A DNA stretch of 64,000 nucleotides from Plumapathes pennacea. Taxonomy: Eukaryota > Cnidaria > Anthozoa > Antipatharia > Myriopathidae. This document shows positions 1 through 13,600 of the stretch, in pieces. The translations under genes and the position numbers were made by a program. Position 1 is the stretch's first letter, and every line of letters begins with the position of its first letter. Under the pieces are notes generated by a model. The model did no database searches and had not been told where the DNA came from. It saw only the letters and a list, made by a program, of their open reading frames with translations. The DNA is taken from positions 7,953,267 to 8,017,266 of the forward strand of contig OZ038462.1 of assembly GCA_964036295.1 (NCBI GenBank), written 5' to 3'.

Positions 1-860
1 AAGCTTAAAGGCCTTCTCAGCTAATTTAATGTTTTTGTTTTCATCTAAAAACATGTAAAAATATCTGGCTGAATTTGGTTTCTAACATGAAAAAACGTAA
101 CAAATCAAAAGAAAAAACAGGCAAGTAGCACTTTTAGGTCAAAAGAACTAATCTTCTGCTCAAATAAGTCGGATGGAAGTGGATTGCTAGTTATCTTTCA
201 ACTTTCGGGGGCCCTAAAAATGGCGGATCGAGGATTCGGCCCGCAAAGGACTGTGGGTGAGAGGCTCCATTTAATACCCACACCCAAGGACGAAGGGTAA
301 ACTTGGACAGGAACAAAACTTTTCTCACTTATGGTGCTGGAATGAGATCCCAAAGAATTACAACCGGGCTGTATTGGTGAGACTGGCAGGCTAACCACGC
401 CAGTTAAACAACCAGATTAGTTGTGTCAGCAAGTGATATTCAGCACTGTGCAGACGGCAAAGTACTGGAGTAAAGAAACAAATCAAGTGCACCTACTCTG
501 GGTGTTGTTGCCACAGGTGCAACCTGACAAAGAAATGAGCACATTAGTAATAAACAGACAAAACCAAAATCTGGTACAGTGTACACAAAATAATTATTTC
601 TGCTTTAATTCAGTCCAAACTAAGAGTATAGAGTACAGTATTTGTATATATTGTGATCAACTTCAATTTCTCTACAGAGATAATAATTATCATACAGTAA
701 CACAAGGATAACTTAATATTTTGATACCTTGCTCAGATGAAAGCTGATGAAACTACCAACTTATTCGTATAAGCGAAGCACCATAGTAGCAACTCCTAAA
801 CATGTATATATATATCACACTTTGCAGTTATGCACTTCAAAACAATTAAAATCAACTTAC
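1..860. other. Left edge, no confident coding sequence
   Basis: Downstream of the last recognised MORC exon on the minus strand. A minus-strand open stretch at 198-398 shows no coiled coil or family motif and I could not splice it convincingly to the MORC gene. The rest is AT-rich and may hold the MORC 3' UTR or further exons. Confidence 0.4.
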
Positions 861-3800
861 ACGCACTTGGACTTTGGGGCTACTTTCTGTCTTCATGTTA
901 TGAAACTTGTATTGCTGAGGATCAAATCCATCAACAGTTAACTTAAAGAGACAAAAGCCTTCAAATGATCAATGCTGTATGTGTGTGTGTGTGTGCATGT
1001 GGTGTGGAGAGAGGTAATGTTTCAACAATAGACTAATACCTCGTTCACACCAATGCTTAAAACCTGTTTAAAAGGTGTTTAATAAAACTTGTTTAGTTAG
1101 GTCTGCCGTTCGCAATGCACGCACGGCAAAACTAAACTGGTCTAAAACCAGTCCAACTAAACAACCTGTGCAAGGTGGTGTAAAATGTTGTGTAATTGAC
1201 ACAAAATCAAAACAGGATTTAGAAAACGCAGTCTTGTAAACTTGGCTTAATTAAACAGGTTTAGTTGGTGTGAACAGGGTATAAAAGTCTTAAAATGTTT
1301 CAACCAGGTTCTGAATACTAACCAAACTCCAAACCCTAAGACCCCAGACCAGCATTAATTAACCTCTATAAAAAATCTCTTAAAATATTGTTTCCACACC
1401 CTGTTTCCCTTATTTGTGCCAGATCATGAGGCTTGGGAGTCCTACCTGCTGCAGTTGAGTTCTCTGCCGTGTGCTCTGTGTTTCTATTGACTTGATTATC
1501 ACTGCTTCATTCTTCCTTACGTCCTGTAGCTCTCTGATACGCCTGGCAACGATTACAAATACTTACACTAAGCAAAATGTTTCAAACTATATATTTACAA
1601 TAAGAAATTTTAAATTATTGTGGTAGTGTTCACCTGACCTTCAGAGACCTGCAGGGGCCAATTTAATAAAGCATTTATTTTACAAGTGTATTTTACAAGT
1701 TGAACTAATTCCTCTGCACTTTAAAACACACTTGACTTTTCACTGACTTGGACAAGATTAATCTAGGCTTTTCCCTGATTTGATGCAGTATTCCCTGGCT
1801 TTTCCCTGACCATATTATTAATTAAGTTCAACAGTTGTTTGAAAATGGCTCCATGATCAAATAATACATGTACAAACTATGACTGATAATCCTGAGATAT
1901 AATCGGGGACAAACGTTTTGGGAAACTCGCTCAATTTAGTAATCTACAGTAACTGTACATCCCTTCCCCCTATTTAACCCTTTCACTCCCTGTTGTAATC
2001 AGTGATCACCAGAAATATATCAAACAGTAACTACTATCAATTCTCACAACATCACTCATACATTTTCTTCTTAACCCTTTCACTCCTGAGCTCATAATAC
2101 AAATTCTCCCAACCATTCAAGAAGAAAATGTATGAGCAATGTACTGAGAATTGATAGGCCAATCAGCTTTCATCTAAGCAAACTATCAAGGAGCAAATTC
2201 TCCATACTGTGCGATATATCTCTGGTGAGAGAATGAAGGAGAAAATTGAAGTTGATCATTCTCATGGGGTGAAAGGCGTAAAAGGTTAGGAGAATCTGTA
2301 TTTTAAACTTGGGATTGTAAGGGTTAATGTCACAAGGTGTGGAGTTTTGATCTGTGAGTAGAGAGACTGAAATATCAAATCTCACTACATTACTGAGAAT
2401 CTGCATTAAAGTCAGCATGTTGCAAACCAACCTTTGCAAGTCTTCTTCCTTCTTCTGCAGCTCTGCTTTCTTTAACTCTAGTTTCTTGGCCTGGAAAACA
2501 ACATTTCAGTCATAAATTCACTGCAAAGTAAGATTGAGTTACAGAAGATTTTTTCTCAAGAGTGTTCACGTTCAATTTTCATTTTCAGTCTCTCACCGAT
2601 GCTGTAAACGCTCTAATAAGCCCTTAATAAACTACAATATACTAAACACCCATTAGCTATAAAAATACCAAAAAGTATTGAAAGTTGCAAAGCTACAGCC
2701 CAATCACAGGGGTGACATCCCCTCCCCTCCCACTTTACCAATCCATGTCTTGTCTTGTGCATAAGGACAACACTAACAATATTTTGTAGTCGCAAAATTT
2801 AAGGCACCATAACATTAACTTCATTCTTGACTAAAACAAATAAAAATCTAACTCATTTTACCAACAATGTGCTTAGTACATACCTCTTCAATCTGCTGTA
2901 TCTCCTTGGCAAGCTTCATATCCTGAGGAAAAAAAAAACAGTTGAAGCTCTTGTAAGCGACAACCACTGGAATTCAAAGCAGTGGTCGTGAGAATGGGCT
3001 GCGACGCACTTGCGAGAATGGGCTGCATTCTTCAATGGAAGTCCAGTAATATCTAAATCTAATCTTCTACCACTGAACAGAGTTCCCAAGGGTAAAATCT
3101 GCATAATGATTGTGCAATTATCACACAGTACTAACCCTTTCTTTTTTCTTCCGTTCCTCCATCTCTTTCTCCCTATCAACAAAATAAAAATAAAAACATA
3201 ACTATATGAACCATAACTATATGAACCATAAATAATCCTTTCATCCTCCACCATGAGAATCACAAAAGTTTGAAGAATCAAAAACTCACAGTCGTCTCTT
3301 TTGTATCTTGACGTACGGCTGAACCGACTCTCTTCTCTCATCCTCTTTTTCCTCGGGCACGTCACATGATCTAAAGTTGCGGTCTGGGTTGTCTTTGCAA
3401 TACCACTTGTCCGGTAAGTCTTCTGAGTTGGTTCCCATGGGAAGTTTGCGCCACTTTAGACATGAAGGGTTGTCACACTGAACCCAAACCTGGTCTGGAA
3501 GAGATCTGAATGCAATGATAACAATGTGTGAGTCACCTCACTTTCAATTTTCTCTCATCACAGATACATCATACAGTTTGAGTAACTTGGTACTTGAGAA
3601 CTTGGTACTTGAGAACTCAGATCACACTTCATTGCTCACACATTTTGTTCTTAAATAGTTGGGAGAATTTGTATGCAAGGGGCATTTTCATTAGACAAAA
3701 AATATAACTGGTTAGAATTTTTGAAATTCTTGAGGTCACGGGAATGGAAGAACAGGAAAAAAGCTTCATGAGTTCAGCTGACTCATCTTATATACCAATC

Positions 3801-6800
3801 AAATGCTATAGTACTTGTAAGAATTTGGTTACCAGTGCAGTAATCAAAGATAAACCTGTATTTATTTAATACTGGGAAAGTAACACATTTTTAGTTACAT
3901 TTGATACCACAAAAATTTTTTTGTGTACTTACTGGACTTCTATAGGGACCTCAGGGATCGCTTGACTGTTCCCACGGTTAGGTCCTTTCTTTTCATTCCT
4001 GGAACCCAACAAAAGGCATAAAAATCTGACAAAAACAAAACACAATTACCAAACAACAACAACAACAATCTAAACAAACACAACAACACTGTAGACCACA
4101 GAAAAACTCATTCTCTCAAACTGCACATTTATGTCTGACTATATAACTCAGTATAGATAGGTGGTCGTCTCTTGAATTGGGTACATTTTTTTGGCAGCTT
4201 GGCAAACTGTAGCCATATTGATGACTCACTAGCCTCTATTATTAGCAGTACTTAATAAAGTGTTCTTGTCTTGTCTTGATAATTTCTTCTGAGCAAGATG
4301 TCCAGGCATAATTTTCATATTTTGCTAGAGAAGTGTTAATGAGCTGAATTCTCCCAAGGACGAAGTAAACAAAAATATATCAAAGACAGATCTAGTGCAT
4401 ACCAGTATTCATTGAGCTTGATTCCAAGGGAACTCATACAAGCCCTGTGATGAACAACAGCAACATTTTGAGCATTTGAGTTCAACAATAATTATTCACA
4501 AAAATGAAGACAACAACCTTCATTTGAAGGTTGTTGCAAGTCAGTTGAGATATCTCCCTCTATTTGACTTGCTAGGTGCCCCCCCCCCCCCCCCCCAAAA
4601 AAAAAAGTGTGTTCCAACTTTTCCTAAATACCTAAATTTTTGCCATTATTTCACACACGTGTATAAATGAAAAACCAAAGTGACAAACTCCATACCCTAT
4701 TTTAGACTAAAATGCTTGAAAACAATGCTCTTTGGGGTAGCACATACTCATACAGCTTATGCATGGGAGTAGCCCCCAACTTGCACTGGCACTTGAAACA
4801 AAAGAATATCAAGAGAGTGCTTACCTGTACACCTTGGTGTAATCAAAGTCTTGCTTGTTGTGTGTTGGCTGGAGGAAGTCACACTCTATCACTCCAACAA
4901 CACCCACTCCCAAATTGTTGGCCTGAGTAAGGAGGAGAAAGATTTCAACATTGATCAATCAACTCCATTTTTTCTCCTTCAGTCTCTAGCCAAAATTTTC
5001 GGAACACAGTGTGTAAAATTTGGCAGAGTTTTTTTCCAGGACACTGTGCAGGTGGTTAATCCATTTACTCCCAAGAGTGATCAACTTCAATTTTCTGTTG
5101 TTCCTTGGGCAACCAACTGCTTCAAGAAAAATGATGCAATTTAGTGCTGCACAATAATACTATTATTCAACACAATGTGGGGCACTAATTTTTTTTCATT
5201 GCATCCTGTACTTCACACTGTTAAATTCTTCATGGGGCTAACAATGTACAAGAGGTTAAGCAGTTAGCATCTGAGTGTACCTTTAGTTGGTATCCAACTC
5301 GGATGTACGGTTTGATGAGTCTGTTGCGGTGATACATCATAATGCCATAATGGTTCTTGTTCTGACTAAAACCAAATGTAATCTTCACAGACTTGTGCTG
5401 GTTATGCTAAGTTAAAGAATGATCCACTCTACTTGATACTCAACTGTCCTATGTGTTAATGCCCTGAGTGATATAATGATCAACATAATTATTTTCTTTC
5501 AGTTTCTAACCAGCAATAAAAGGAGAACTTGACTTCTGTAACTTGTTTCTAAGATGAAAGCCTGCACCAATACAACACTGCTACTTTTTTTTTCTCTTGA
5601 ATGCTTGGGAGAAAATCTTTGTTGTGAACATAGGAGTGAAAGAGTAAAACATAATCCATATTTATTCAAAGTGAACTAAATGTTAATGTAATGTTCACAA
5701 ACTCATTCATTTATAATATTATTGTCTTATCAGTTTGACAAAATGCCCCAACAGTCTCAAACTTGCCAAAATTCAGATAACCACAGCCAGTACTATATAA
5801 TATAAGATGTGTCAATGTTTTTTGGTCTTTGTTGATATCTGATGCATTCAGTAAAGGATACCAAGTGTTGTGGTTTGTAAGCATCCACCTCTGTCTTGCT
5901 CAGACTCTTGGCAATCACAGTTGTCCGAACTTTCTTGCCCCGCAAAATAATCTGCATTCTTGGCTTCAAGTACAAAATTGCACAATATGCCTGAAATGAA
6001 GAAAGACATACCTATGATTATGAACATTTTGGAACGTTCTGGGGGATGAAAGAGGGGAAAAGAAGGGAATGGGGGGGGGATTTGAGGGGAGACAGATTGA
6101 GAGTCAGGATTAATCTTTTTACAAAGTTATTTGCCATATCTCATAAGAGAAATACAACACTGTCAACATGATTATGTTGAGCTATATGTATACCAAGCAA
6201 TCCGTGGCACCACAATTCACTAGTGTTCTTACAAACACCTCTGTGCTTCTATAAAATATAACTCAACACAGCAGACTGACATGAGTGCTTTAATTCTTTA
6301 AAGCTATGGTCCATCAAGGGCCAAGGATATGTTGGAGTGACTGCAATGGTAAAATCCGAGATTGCCAAGACCCTTGTTTGAAAATCTGAGACCAACTTTA
6401 GAAAATCCAGAAAGAAAGGGCAGAAAAGAAACACGCAAAAACGAGACTTCAGGACTCATCTCAAAGGCTTTCGAGTCGGATCAAAAGTTACCGAGACACA
6501 CAATCTTCTAGGCACCACTCGCCACCCCTATATGTGTGCAACCCAGGAAACTGATTTGTATTTGAGGTCAGCACTGACTTAGCCACACAAAGAAAATATG
6601 GTAATCAAATAATCTTGTGCTGTACTCACCCTCAGCGAATAATCTGACTCAGGAATGTGGTTTTGTCGTTGCTGCTTCTTGAATTTAGAGATTTCTTGAT
6701 CTGTGTCATCAGGGATTCTAATGTCCGTTGGGTCGGTGACATAATCAAACTCTGGTTTGCCGTCACTAGTTCTCCTTGTCCTGAACATGACAATACGTGT

Positions 6801-8475
6801 TCCTGTATCACTCTTTATTTCGTCAAACTCAAGCATGAGGTCAGCGATGTTTTTCCATAAAGAATACTTCAAAATGTCCTTTAATGCTTTGTCTCCATCT
6901 GTCTTCTCAAAAATTTTTGGAAAATGTTAAGGCCATGACTTGAAAATGCACATTAATGTTGTGTTTATTTTCCATACCAAACATGAATAATTTTGCACAT
7001 ACTCTTTCAGAATATACAGAATGCTAATTAGGTTTTAACATGTAAGTACATTGCTTTTATGAGATACTGTAACACTATAAATTTTGTATGTATCTGTTAG
7101 TCATTATGTGAAGTGTCAAACCAATATTTTATAAAATTGCAGTATCAATGACTGGCAATATAGCAGTTATTAATGTCATTACAGTCACAAGTCCCATACT
7201 TCCGTTACACTATTAACTACCAATGCATACAGAATATCTTACAAAATAGTTATTAAATTTTGAATCAATTAACTGTGATAGTGATGTAGACACAAAAATT
7301 TGCCTGAAATGTTTAGGCAAGGTTTTCTCTGATACAACACTACATCATTTGAACTCCCAGGTTCAAAGTGGTAACAACTAAAAAAATTCTGTTGAATTTG
7401 CACGAAATGCTGATCAAGTCTACACAAATTCGCACCTCCTCGCATTCCATACAACTTATTTCTAAAAATTCCTTCTGTGTGTACGTAAATAGAGTCTGAA
7501 ATTAACACGCAACGGACATTAAATTTATCCAAAATAAAATCAGGGATTTATGTATCGCAGCTAATATGCGATAGGCCGGGCTGGCGCCAAATTTGATTTT
7601 TTCGCGGGAGCTTAAGCACAGTTTCTGAGCGAGGCATGACACAAATACTGCAAAAAAGGATATTTCCTGATGAATCCCACGTTACAATAGGCACCAGTAT
7701 GGATTCTGCGTTGATGGTTTCGAGGTACGTCTGTGACAAGAACCCGACGCTCTTGGATTTCCCGTCTTTGGTGAAAACGACTGCATCTTTTCCCAGGCGC
7801 ATTGACCCAGATTTAAAGCCATTTCCGTAATGGCCAACAGGCATGTGGCCTTTCTTGGCAACCTGCAATAAAGTACGCCAATGCGTTCATGAAAACTACA
7901 TAAAACACACGGGAAGAATACGCACAAAACATCGATTAAAAAAACGCACCTTCTCACAGAATCCAAAGCTGTTTTGAAGGGAACAAAAGAGATTATCAGT
8001 GAGAAAGTATTTTCATTTGAGCACTCTAGGGAAAAAAATTAAATTCGGTTATTAACCTGAGCATTTTGTAGAGCTTTTCCGGGTTCATTCCCGCTCCGTT
8101 ATCCGTGAATAGCAAACAGTGGCCGCTGACTGTCTTGTAGCGCTTCACGTCTATCCACAGCTGACTGGCATCCACGTCTGGGTCGTAGGCATTATCTGAA
8201 GCAAGGAAAGCAAAAAAAAAAACACGGCTTATGCACAACACATGACATCTGCGCTCGCCGCCAGAAGGAGACACTCACCGATCAACTCGGCAATCGCACT
8301 GAACGGCCATGTATGACTCGTTGAATTTGTGTGCAGATATTTAGGGCTCAGCTGAAAACAGAAAAGCGTGTGAGATGTGGAATGCTTGTACTTGTTTGCG
8401 TCGAAACAAAAGTGTTCCTACCGCACTGAGACGGACGCCCTGCAGGTCAGAAACTTGCGTATTTGTCGCGGCCAT
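861..8475 (-). CDS. MORC3-like: MORC3/4-like GHKL ATPase with CW zinc finger (3' end unresolved)
   Basis: A MORC-family chromatin ATPase: nuclear, ATP-dependent dimerising clamp proteins that bind DNA and methylated histone H3. Start ATG is at 8475. Exons (high to low): 8422-8475, 8279-8351, 8057-8195, 7950-7968 (19-nt microexon), 7649-7862, 6630-6898, 5862-5990, 5281-5397, 4825-4922, 4403-4444, 3933-3998, 3290-3505, 3136-3172, 2884-2922, 2432-2490, 1446-1542, 861-941; phases agree throughout, giving at least 583 residues. GHKL motifs are visible: AELIDNAYDPD, TDNGAGM and [15 protein letters not shown]. The S5-like part carries ESDYSLR and [15 protein letters not shown]. The CW finger (exon 3290-3505) has [16 protein letters not shown], a WYC and a final SC. 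The last exons are Lys/Glu-rich coiled coil. The 3' edge of the 7649 exon and the acceptor of the 5281 exon are the least certain junctions. The C-terminus was not found; it may use exons below 861 or lie off the left edge. MORC3 versus MORC4 cannot be decided here. Confidence 0.92.
1037..1281. mobile_element. Inverted-repeat MITE with TAA target duplication
   Basis: Terminal inverted repeats TACCTCGTTCACACCAA and TTGGTGTGAACAGGGTA flank about 210 bp without coding capacity. TAA occurs immediately outside both ends (1034-1036 and 1282-1284). A 3-bp TAA duplication is typical of PIF/Harbinger-type non-autonomous elements. It lies in a MORC intron. Confidence 0.75.
2075..2275. mobile_element. 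MITE of the CTTTCACTCC family
   Basis: A copy of a dispersed ~200 bp repeat whose ends are inverted versions of CTTTCACTCCCAAG and whose interior contains GAATTGATAG and TCAGCTTTCATCTGAGC-like words. Partial copies abut it on both sides (about 1976-2072 and 2285-2330). Full or nearly full copies recur at 12826-12998, 19657-19863, 37484-37674, 47619-47796 and 51930-52110. Confidence 0.7.
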
Positions 8476-10688
8476 TTTTCAACACAGACCCTTCCCCCCA
8501 GAAACACATCCGCGCCGAATAATTCCCAAGCGGCCGAGTTTGGCTTTGGGCCGGTAACCTGTCAGATTTGATTGGCAAAGAGGAATCCCCCAATCAAATT
8601 GCCATATTGTGCAAGTTTGACAGGTCAAATAGCCAGTCAAATGAATCCCTTGTGAGAAAAGCCCCACCCCTGACACGAGTAAGGAAGCTCTCGCTGCCAA
8701 TCACAATTAGAAGTCCTGGAAATATATTTCCGCCACAAGGAGGACAGCTGAGAAGAACCCGCAAAAATGGTGAAGTTAAAGGGAAAATGTATGACACAAC
8801 TTAAAGAAAAATGTGCGGCTTCTTTGACAGCGCGGGGCAAAGGAAAATGAAAGATCTGTTAACCAATAGGAAACGCTCATACAGTAAAGTGCACGTGATC
8901 GGCGCATGAACTTTGTTATGGTCTGATGCCGATGACCAATCAGAATGACAAACCACTCAAGTTGTTTGAAGAGCTGTCAAACCTCGACGCCAGGCGCAAA
9001 GACGTGTTGTTCTAAACAAAACATGATTGGTTGATATTTTGGGCAAACCATTTGACTCATTCATCGGCCAATCAGCGACGGTTCGAAACTGAATATTTAG
9101 TCAGGCCTTTGATGACCTTCGCAGGCATGACTGAGTATTTGATATGAGAAACAAGTTACTTCCAGAAACTCTGCACTCTCGTCGAGAAATAGAAATATTT
9201 TTTAATACGGGAAGACGCACTGAAACTGTACTCATTTTGCCCCAAGACCAGATCACATTATCGGATGTAAATTATGTTTTCCTTTCAAACGTGTCCTTCC
9301 GTGCATGAAAGATTGGGTTTGACACGTTGACGTTCAAATTGTGTCCTTATAAGGAAGGCGGACTTTGGAGCAAGCCTGAGACGAGACGATCTGGTAACAA
9401 AAGCCGCCTATCCCTTTCACTTTTCGCCAACTCCCAGTTCCCTCCGGTTTTTGTCTTCCGCTTACAGGAAAAACAAAGTTCACGGACCGACTCACACGCA
9501 GTTGCCAGAAAATAAAACCAATTATGCGGCGGAGAGCTTTATTAATTTGGCAGGGAGTGTGGTCATTTTGTCAAACACAACGAACTAAAACTTGTTTTTA
9601 AGCAAGCACAGGCAGCCCATACCAAAAAAATTATCCAAAACGTCATTTCTGAAAGCTGGGAATTAAAGTTCCAAAATCTGTCTGGATCCGAGCCTGGAGT
9701 GAACACGCGGTCTCTTACGACAGGTCAGCCGTCACGCGGTGGAACTAGAAGGGGGAAAAGAAGGGCCAGTGGTACCAATGATGAATTAGGACTCTTTTGG
9801 GTTTGAGCTTTTTGGGGAAAGAAAAATATGACTGAAATACACTCTACTCGATCCTTTATTTCCAAAAAACACGACCATAATCGCGTAGAACTTATGTTGT
9901 TTGCAGTCAAAATCTTTCGCAAAGATATTTACCTGTACTGGCCACAACAAAACGTAACCCCTCTTGGTGGATATAGTTGGTACCAGTTTTCGGAGCACGA
10001 ATAGGCCTAACTTTGTATTAGGTATAAACTATGTTTTCATTTTGAAGTCTGAAAACAGAAAGGTCTTGTTCACAATAGGCCAATTCAGAGATACCCGTTG
10101 CCTCTGTTTCAAATCGAGGCCTAGTGCGAAACCTGACTTATGAAAATGAGTTCGATTTGCATGAAAATGAAAACTAATTTTCATAAGAAAGGTTTCGCAC
10201 TAGACTTCGTTTTGAAACAGAGGCAACAGGCATCTCAAAAGTGGCCCATTACATAACTTCCTGAACATGTTTAGTTAAGACTGTGAACAAATCTCGTGAA
10301 ACACGGTTAATGCTGGGATTAGCTAAAGTTAAAGCTTTTAAAAACTCGGTTCTTAGGTCTAAATAGCTGCCGTTTTTTCCCGAGATTCGTCTTCACCACA
10401 AATAGAAGTTCTCTTGAGATTTTCGTAGCTGAAGGTCCGGCCGCTATATAACCTCAAGAATTTTTCAGAACACGGTACTTTAACAACAACTACAAATCTA
10501 GAGACAAAATATACATTAATACAACAGCTTCATCGATACAGAAATAGTCTTTTCTTTCTTGGTTTGCAATATGCGTGTTGCAGTATGCGAGAAGAAATTA
10601 TTTGTTTTGGAGAAATCCTGCTTTCGAAACCAAACGCATGTTTGGTGCGTTTGTTGTTGTATTCTTTTTTCGAGTAAATACACGAGAT
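8476..10688. other. Intergenic region between EIF2S3 and the MORC gene
   Basis: About 2.2 kb between the EIF2S3 stop codon and the MORC start codon; both genes are on the minus strand. It should contain the MORC promoter and the EIF2S3 3' UTR. The short open frames here have no recognisable family. One inverted-repeat element (10077-10247) is present. I see no RNA gene. Confidence 0.6.
10077..10247. mobile_element. Inverted-repeat foldback element
   Basis: About 75-bp imperfect inverted arms: the left arm carries GTTGCCTCTGTTTCAAA then CTAGTGCGAAACC, and the right arm is its reverse complement. Both arms face a short AT-rich loop. There is no coding capacity. I could not settle the target duplication. 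Confidence 0.7.
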
Positions 10689-13600
10689 TCAGACAGCTTC
10701 GGGTTTGATGGTGACACCTCTTCTTATTTGTCCCCAGCCAATCAACCTACGAGAAAATAAAAGACGACCATTAATATGATTAAGTCAGGCATTTCTGTCG
10801 AGTACACTGTGCCGTTGCGTCCACTGTGTTCTCGTAGTTAAATTTTTGTTTGTTAGAATAGTTCGTAAGTAATCATGTTCAGGTTGGAATCGCTATCTTC
10901 GTAGCATGTTCGTGTTATCCTTCGTTACATGTATGTACCAGTATTGCTGTTTATTTTTTCGTATAACAAGTTTGTCCCAGTACTGCCGTTCGTGTTTTTT
11001 CCGTGTCTCGTTCGTGAAATGTTCGTGCTACAGCTACTGTTCGCGTTCTCGTTCGTTGCATGTTCGTGTCTCGTTCGTTGCATGTTCGTGTCTCGCTCGT
11101 GAGATGTTCGCGCTCGTACTGCTGCTCGCGTTCTTGTTCGTGAGATGCCCATTCTAATATGCTGCTAGTGCACCCATTTGTAACATATACATGATCACTC
11201 ATAATGCTAGCGTCTGCGTCACGTGTGATTTCAGCGTTCAATTATGATCGTTGTAAATGTTCAGTCGAAAGTGCAGGAAATCTGATGCGTTATGCCGAGT
11301 TTCGTTACGCTACGTTACTCGTTACCTCCAGTGTTTCTCTACACGCCTGCTGAGTGCTATCTTCTCGCCGATCTCGGTACAAACGGGTTGCGTCAATACG
11401 ATCTTCCCTAAATCGGCCTTCACAGCCAAAACGCGACCCCCAGTGGAAAGAGAACCAATGTTCACCATAAGTACTTCGTTCTTAGTCAACTTTTGCACCT
11501 GAGGAAAAGTTACAAGAGAAGAGAACGCGTGTTTATTGGCTGCAAAATCGGGCACTCGGCGGAAAACTGCGGTCCTTCAATCTTTTACGGCGCTCAGCAA
11601 ATCTACATCAACTTTACGTTGATACATTGTAGACACAGTAAACAGCTCATTAAACAGTTGGATACCTTGGCGCCTTTCTTGTCGCCTTCAGTCCTGACTC
11701 CCAAAAGCCTGCGCAGCAAGAAGTAGCTGATCTCGAGCTCTGTGTAGATTTCTGGCAGCGCACCGACTGCTCCAAGTACCTGGAAGAAAAACGTCAAACT
11801 CTTACGATGCACACAAGCCAAAAACTTCCACTTTCCGATAGAGAAACGCCAACTTAAAATTTCATTATAATGAAACTTTAAAAGTACGAACCCCGCTCAA
11901 CAATTCGTTTGAGTGGTCACACCTTTATATTTCATTTGGCCGTTCAGTAGTTGGAAAATAAACCCTGCTGAATGTACTCATTAAGAGCTTTCATTTGGGT
12001 GGCCACAACTTTAGGTTTCATGTGACAGTTAAGGAAATTTCATCTTTGATAGCAAAAAAGCTGAGTGGTCAGTCATCAGAACAACATCATTACCTGACCA
12101 ACCATCCTGTCTGCTCGGCAAAGAGTTGGATCAATCTTTGTTCCCACACCTGCAAGATACAGTAGCTTATTTAATATTATTATATTCACCAAACCATTCA
12201 CAAAAAAGCTGTGGCAGATGTAGAGAAAAGTAACATTGTTCAATCTGAGAAAACTATCAAAAGCCAATATATATATATAAATCATATACAGGGCATGTGC
12301 TTCACCAAAGGGAATTGCATTTTTAGTCTGAAATAGGGTATAGTGTCAGTAGCAGATTTTGCTTGTTTTGGAATTTGGTAAATAGTGAGCATTTTTTGGG
12401 ATACAGGTCTGAAAAAAATCGTATATATAAAGATTGGTCTAAAACAGGGTAAGGGTTTTCACAACCGAGGAGCACACTTCCACCCAAAATTATGTCTGGG
12501 GTGTCCCATGTTAACACACTGTCATCACAAACAGAACTCACCAATCAAACCTCCTGGTACAGCATACTGGAGGTCATTCTGTTCAGCAAAGAGGGAGAGG
12601 ATGCACGAAAAGATGGGTCGACAAAGCAGCTTGCCTTCACTGTCTTTAGACACAATACCAGGACGAACCTCAATCTCTTGACCAACCTGGAAGCAAGATG
12701 AAACTCACTCATTTTATGACTGATTCAGTGCTAAAGGAATTAGCAAAATATTGAACTCTGGTATCCCTTGGAGCTGGATAAATTGAATGAAGAATGCAAT
12801 GGCTAATCTTCTGTGCAGCAATTAAACCTTTTACTCCCAAGAGTGATCAACATCAATTTTCTCTTTCAGTTTCTCACATATAGTGAGGAGAACTTGGTAT
12901 TTGATAGCATGATTAAACTACCAATTCTCACTATGATGTTATTCTCACTACATCACTTATATATTGGAAGAATCTGTATTTTGAGCTTGGCCATAAGCAT
13001 TAATACTGTTTTATGAACAGGATCTGTAGTTGGTATTCATGGCACCAACTTTCTGTTGATACACTTTATACTAGCCTGAGTCATACTGTATGCCTATTGA
13101 ACATTAACTTTTTACTGCCCAATCTCATATAACTCTATTTAAACTTATTAAAACTCTTTCGTGCATGTGCTCATTATTCAAAATATTAACTAACTCAACC
13201 ATTCAAAACGAAAATGTCTAAGTACACATTGCACTAGTTCAATCAGCTTTCATCTGAGCAAGTTAATCACAAGCCAAGCTCTCCATACTGTATATAGAGG
13301 ATATTACGCGGTGGCGCGAAGATATGAATTTTATTTTCGAGTGCTAAAAACAATATTTTACGAACGAGTGCTTTGCGAGTGAGTAAAATATTGTTTTTAC
13401 CACGAGAAAATAAAATCCATATCTTCAAGCCGCCGTGTAATTTTCTTCTTATTATATTAGACACGAGTGTTTTACGAGAAATTGCACAAACAACCGTGCA
13501 AAAGCTGGAAATGATGCCAATGCCTCACTAGTGAGGATATGGAAAATACGCCACTCGGGTCCTGGATGTAGTTTTGTATGGATTTTACGTACGGTATATT

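Noticed and set aside
11322-11325. Apparent early stop of eIF2 gamma after HWR
   Set aside because: The TAA lies in the intron; the donor AG|GTAACG joins to 10746, giving the conserved C-terminus.
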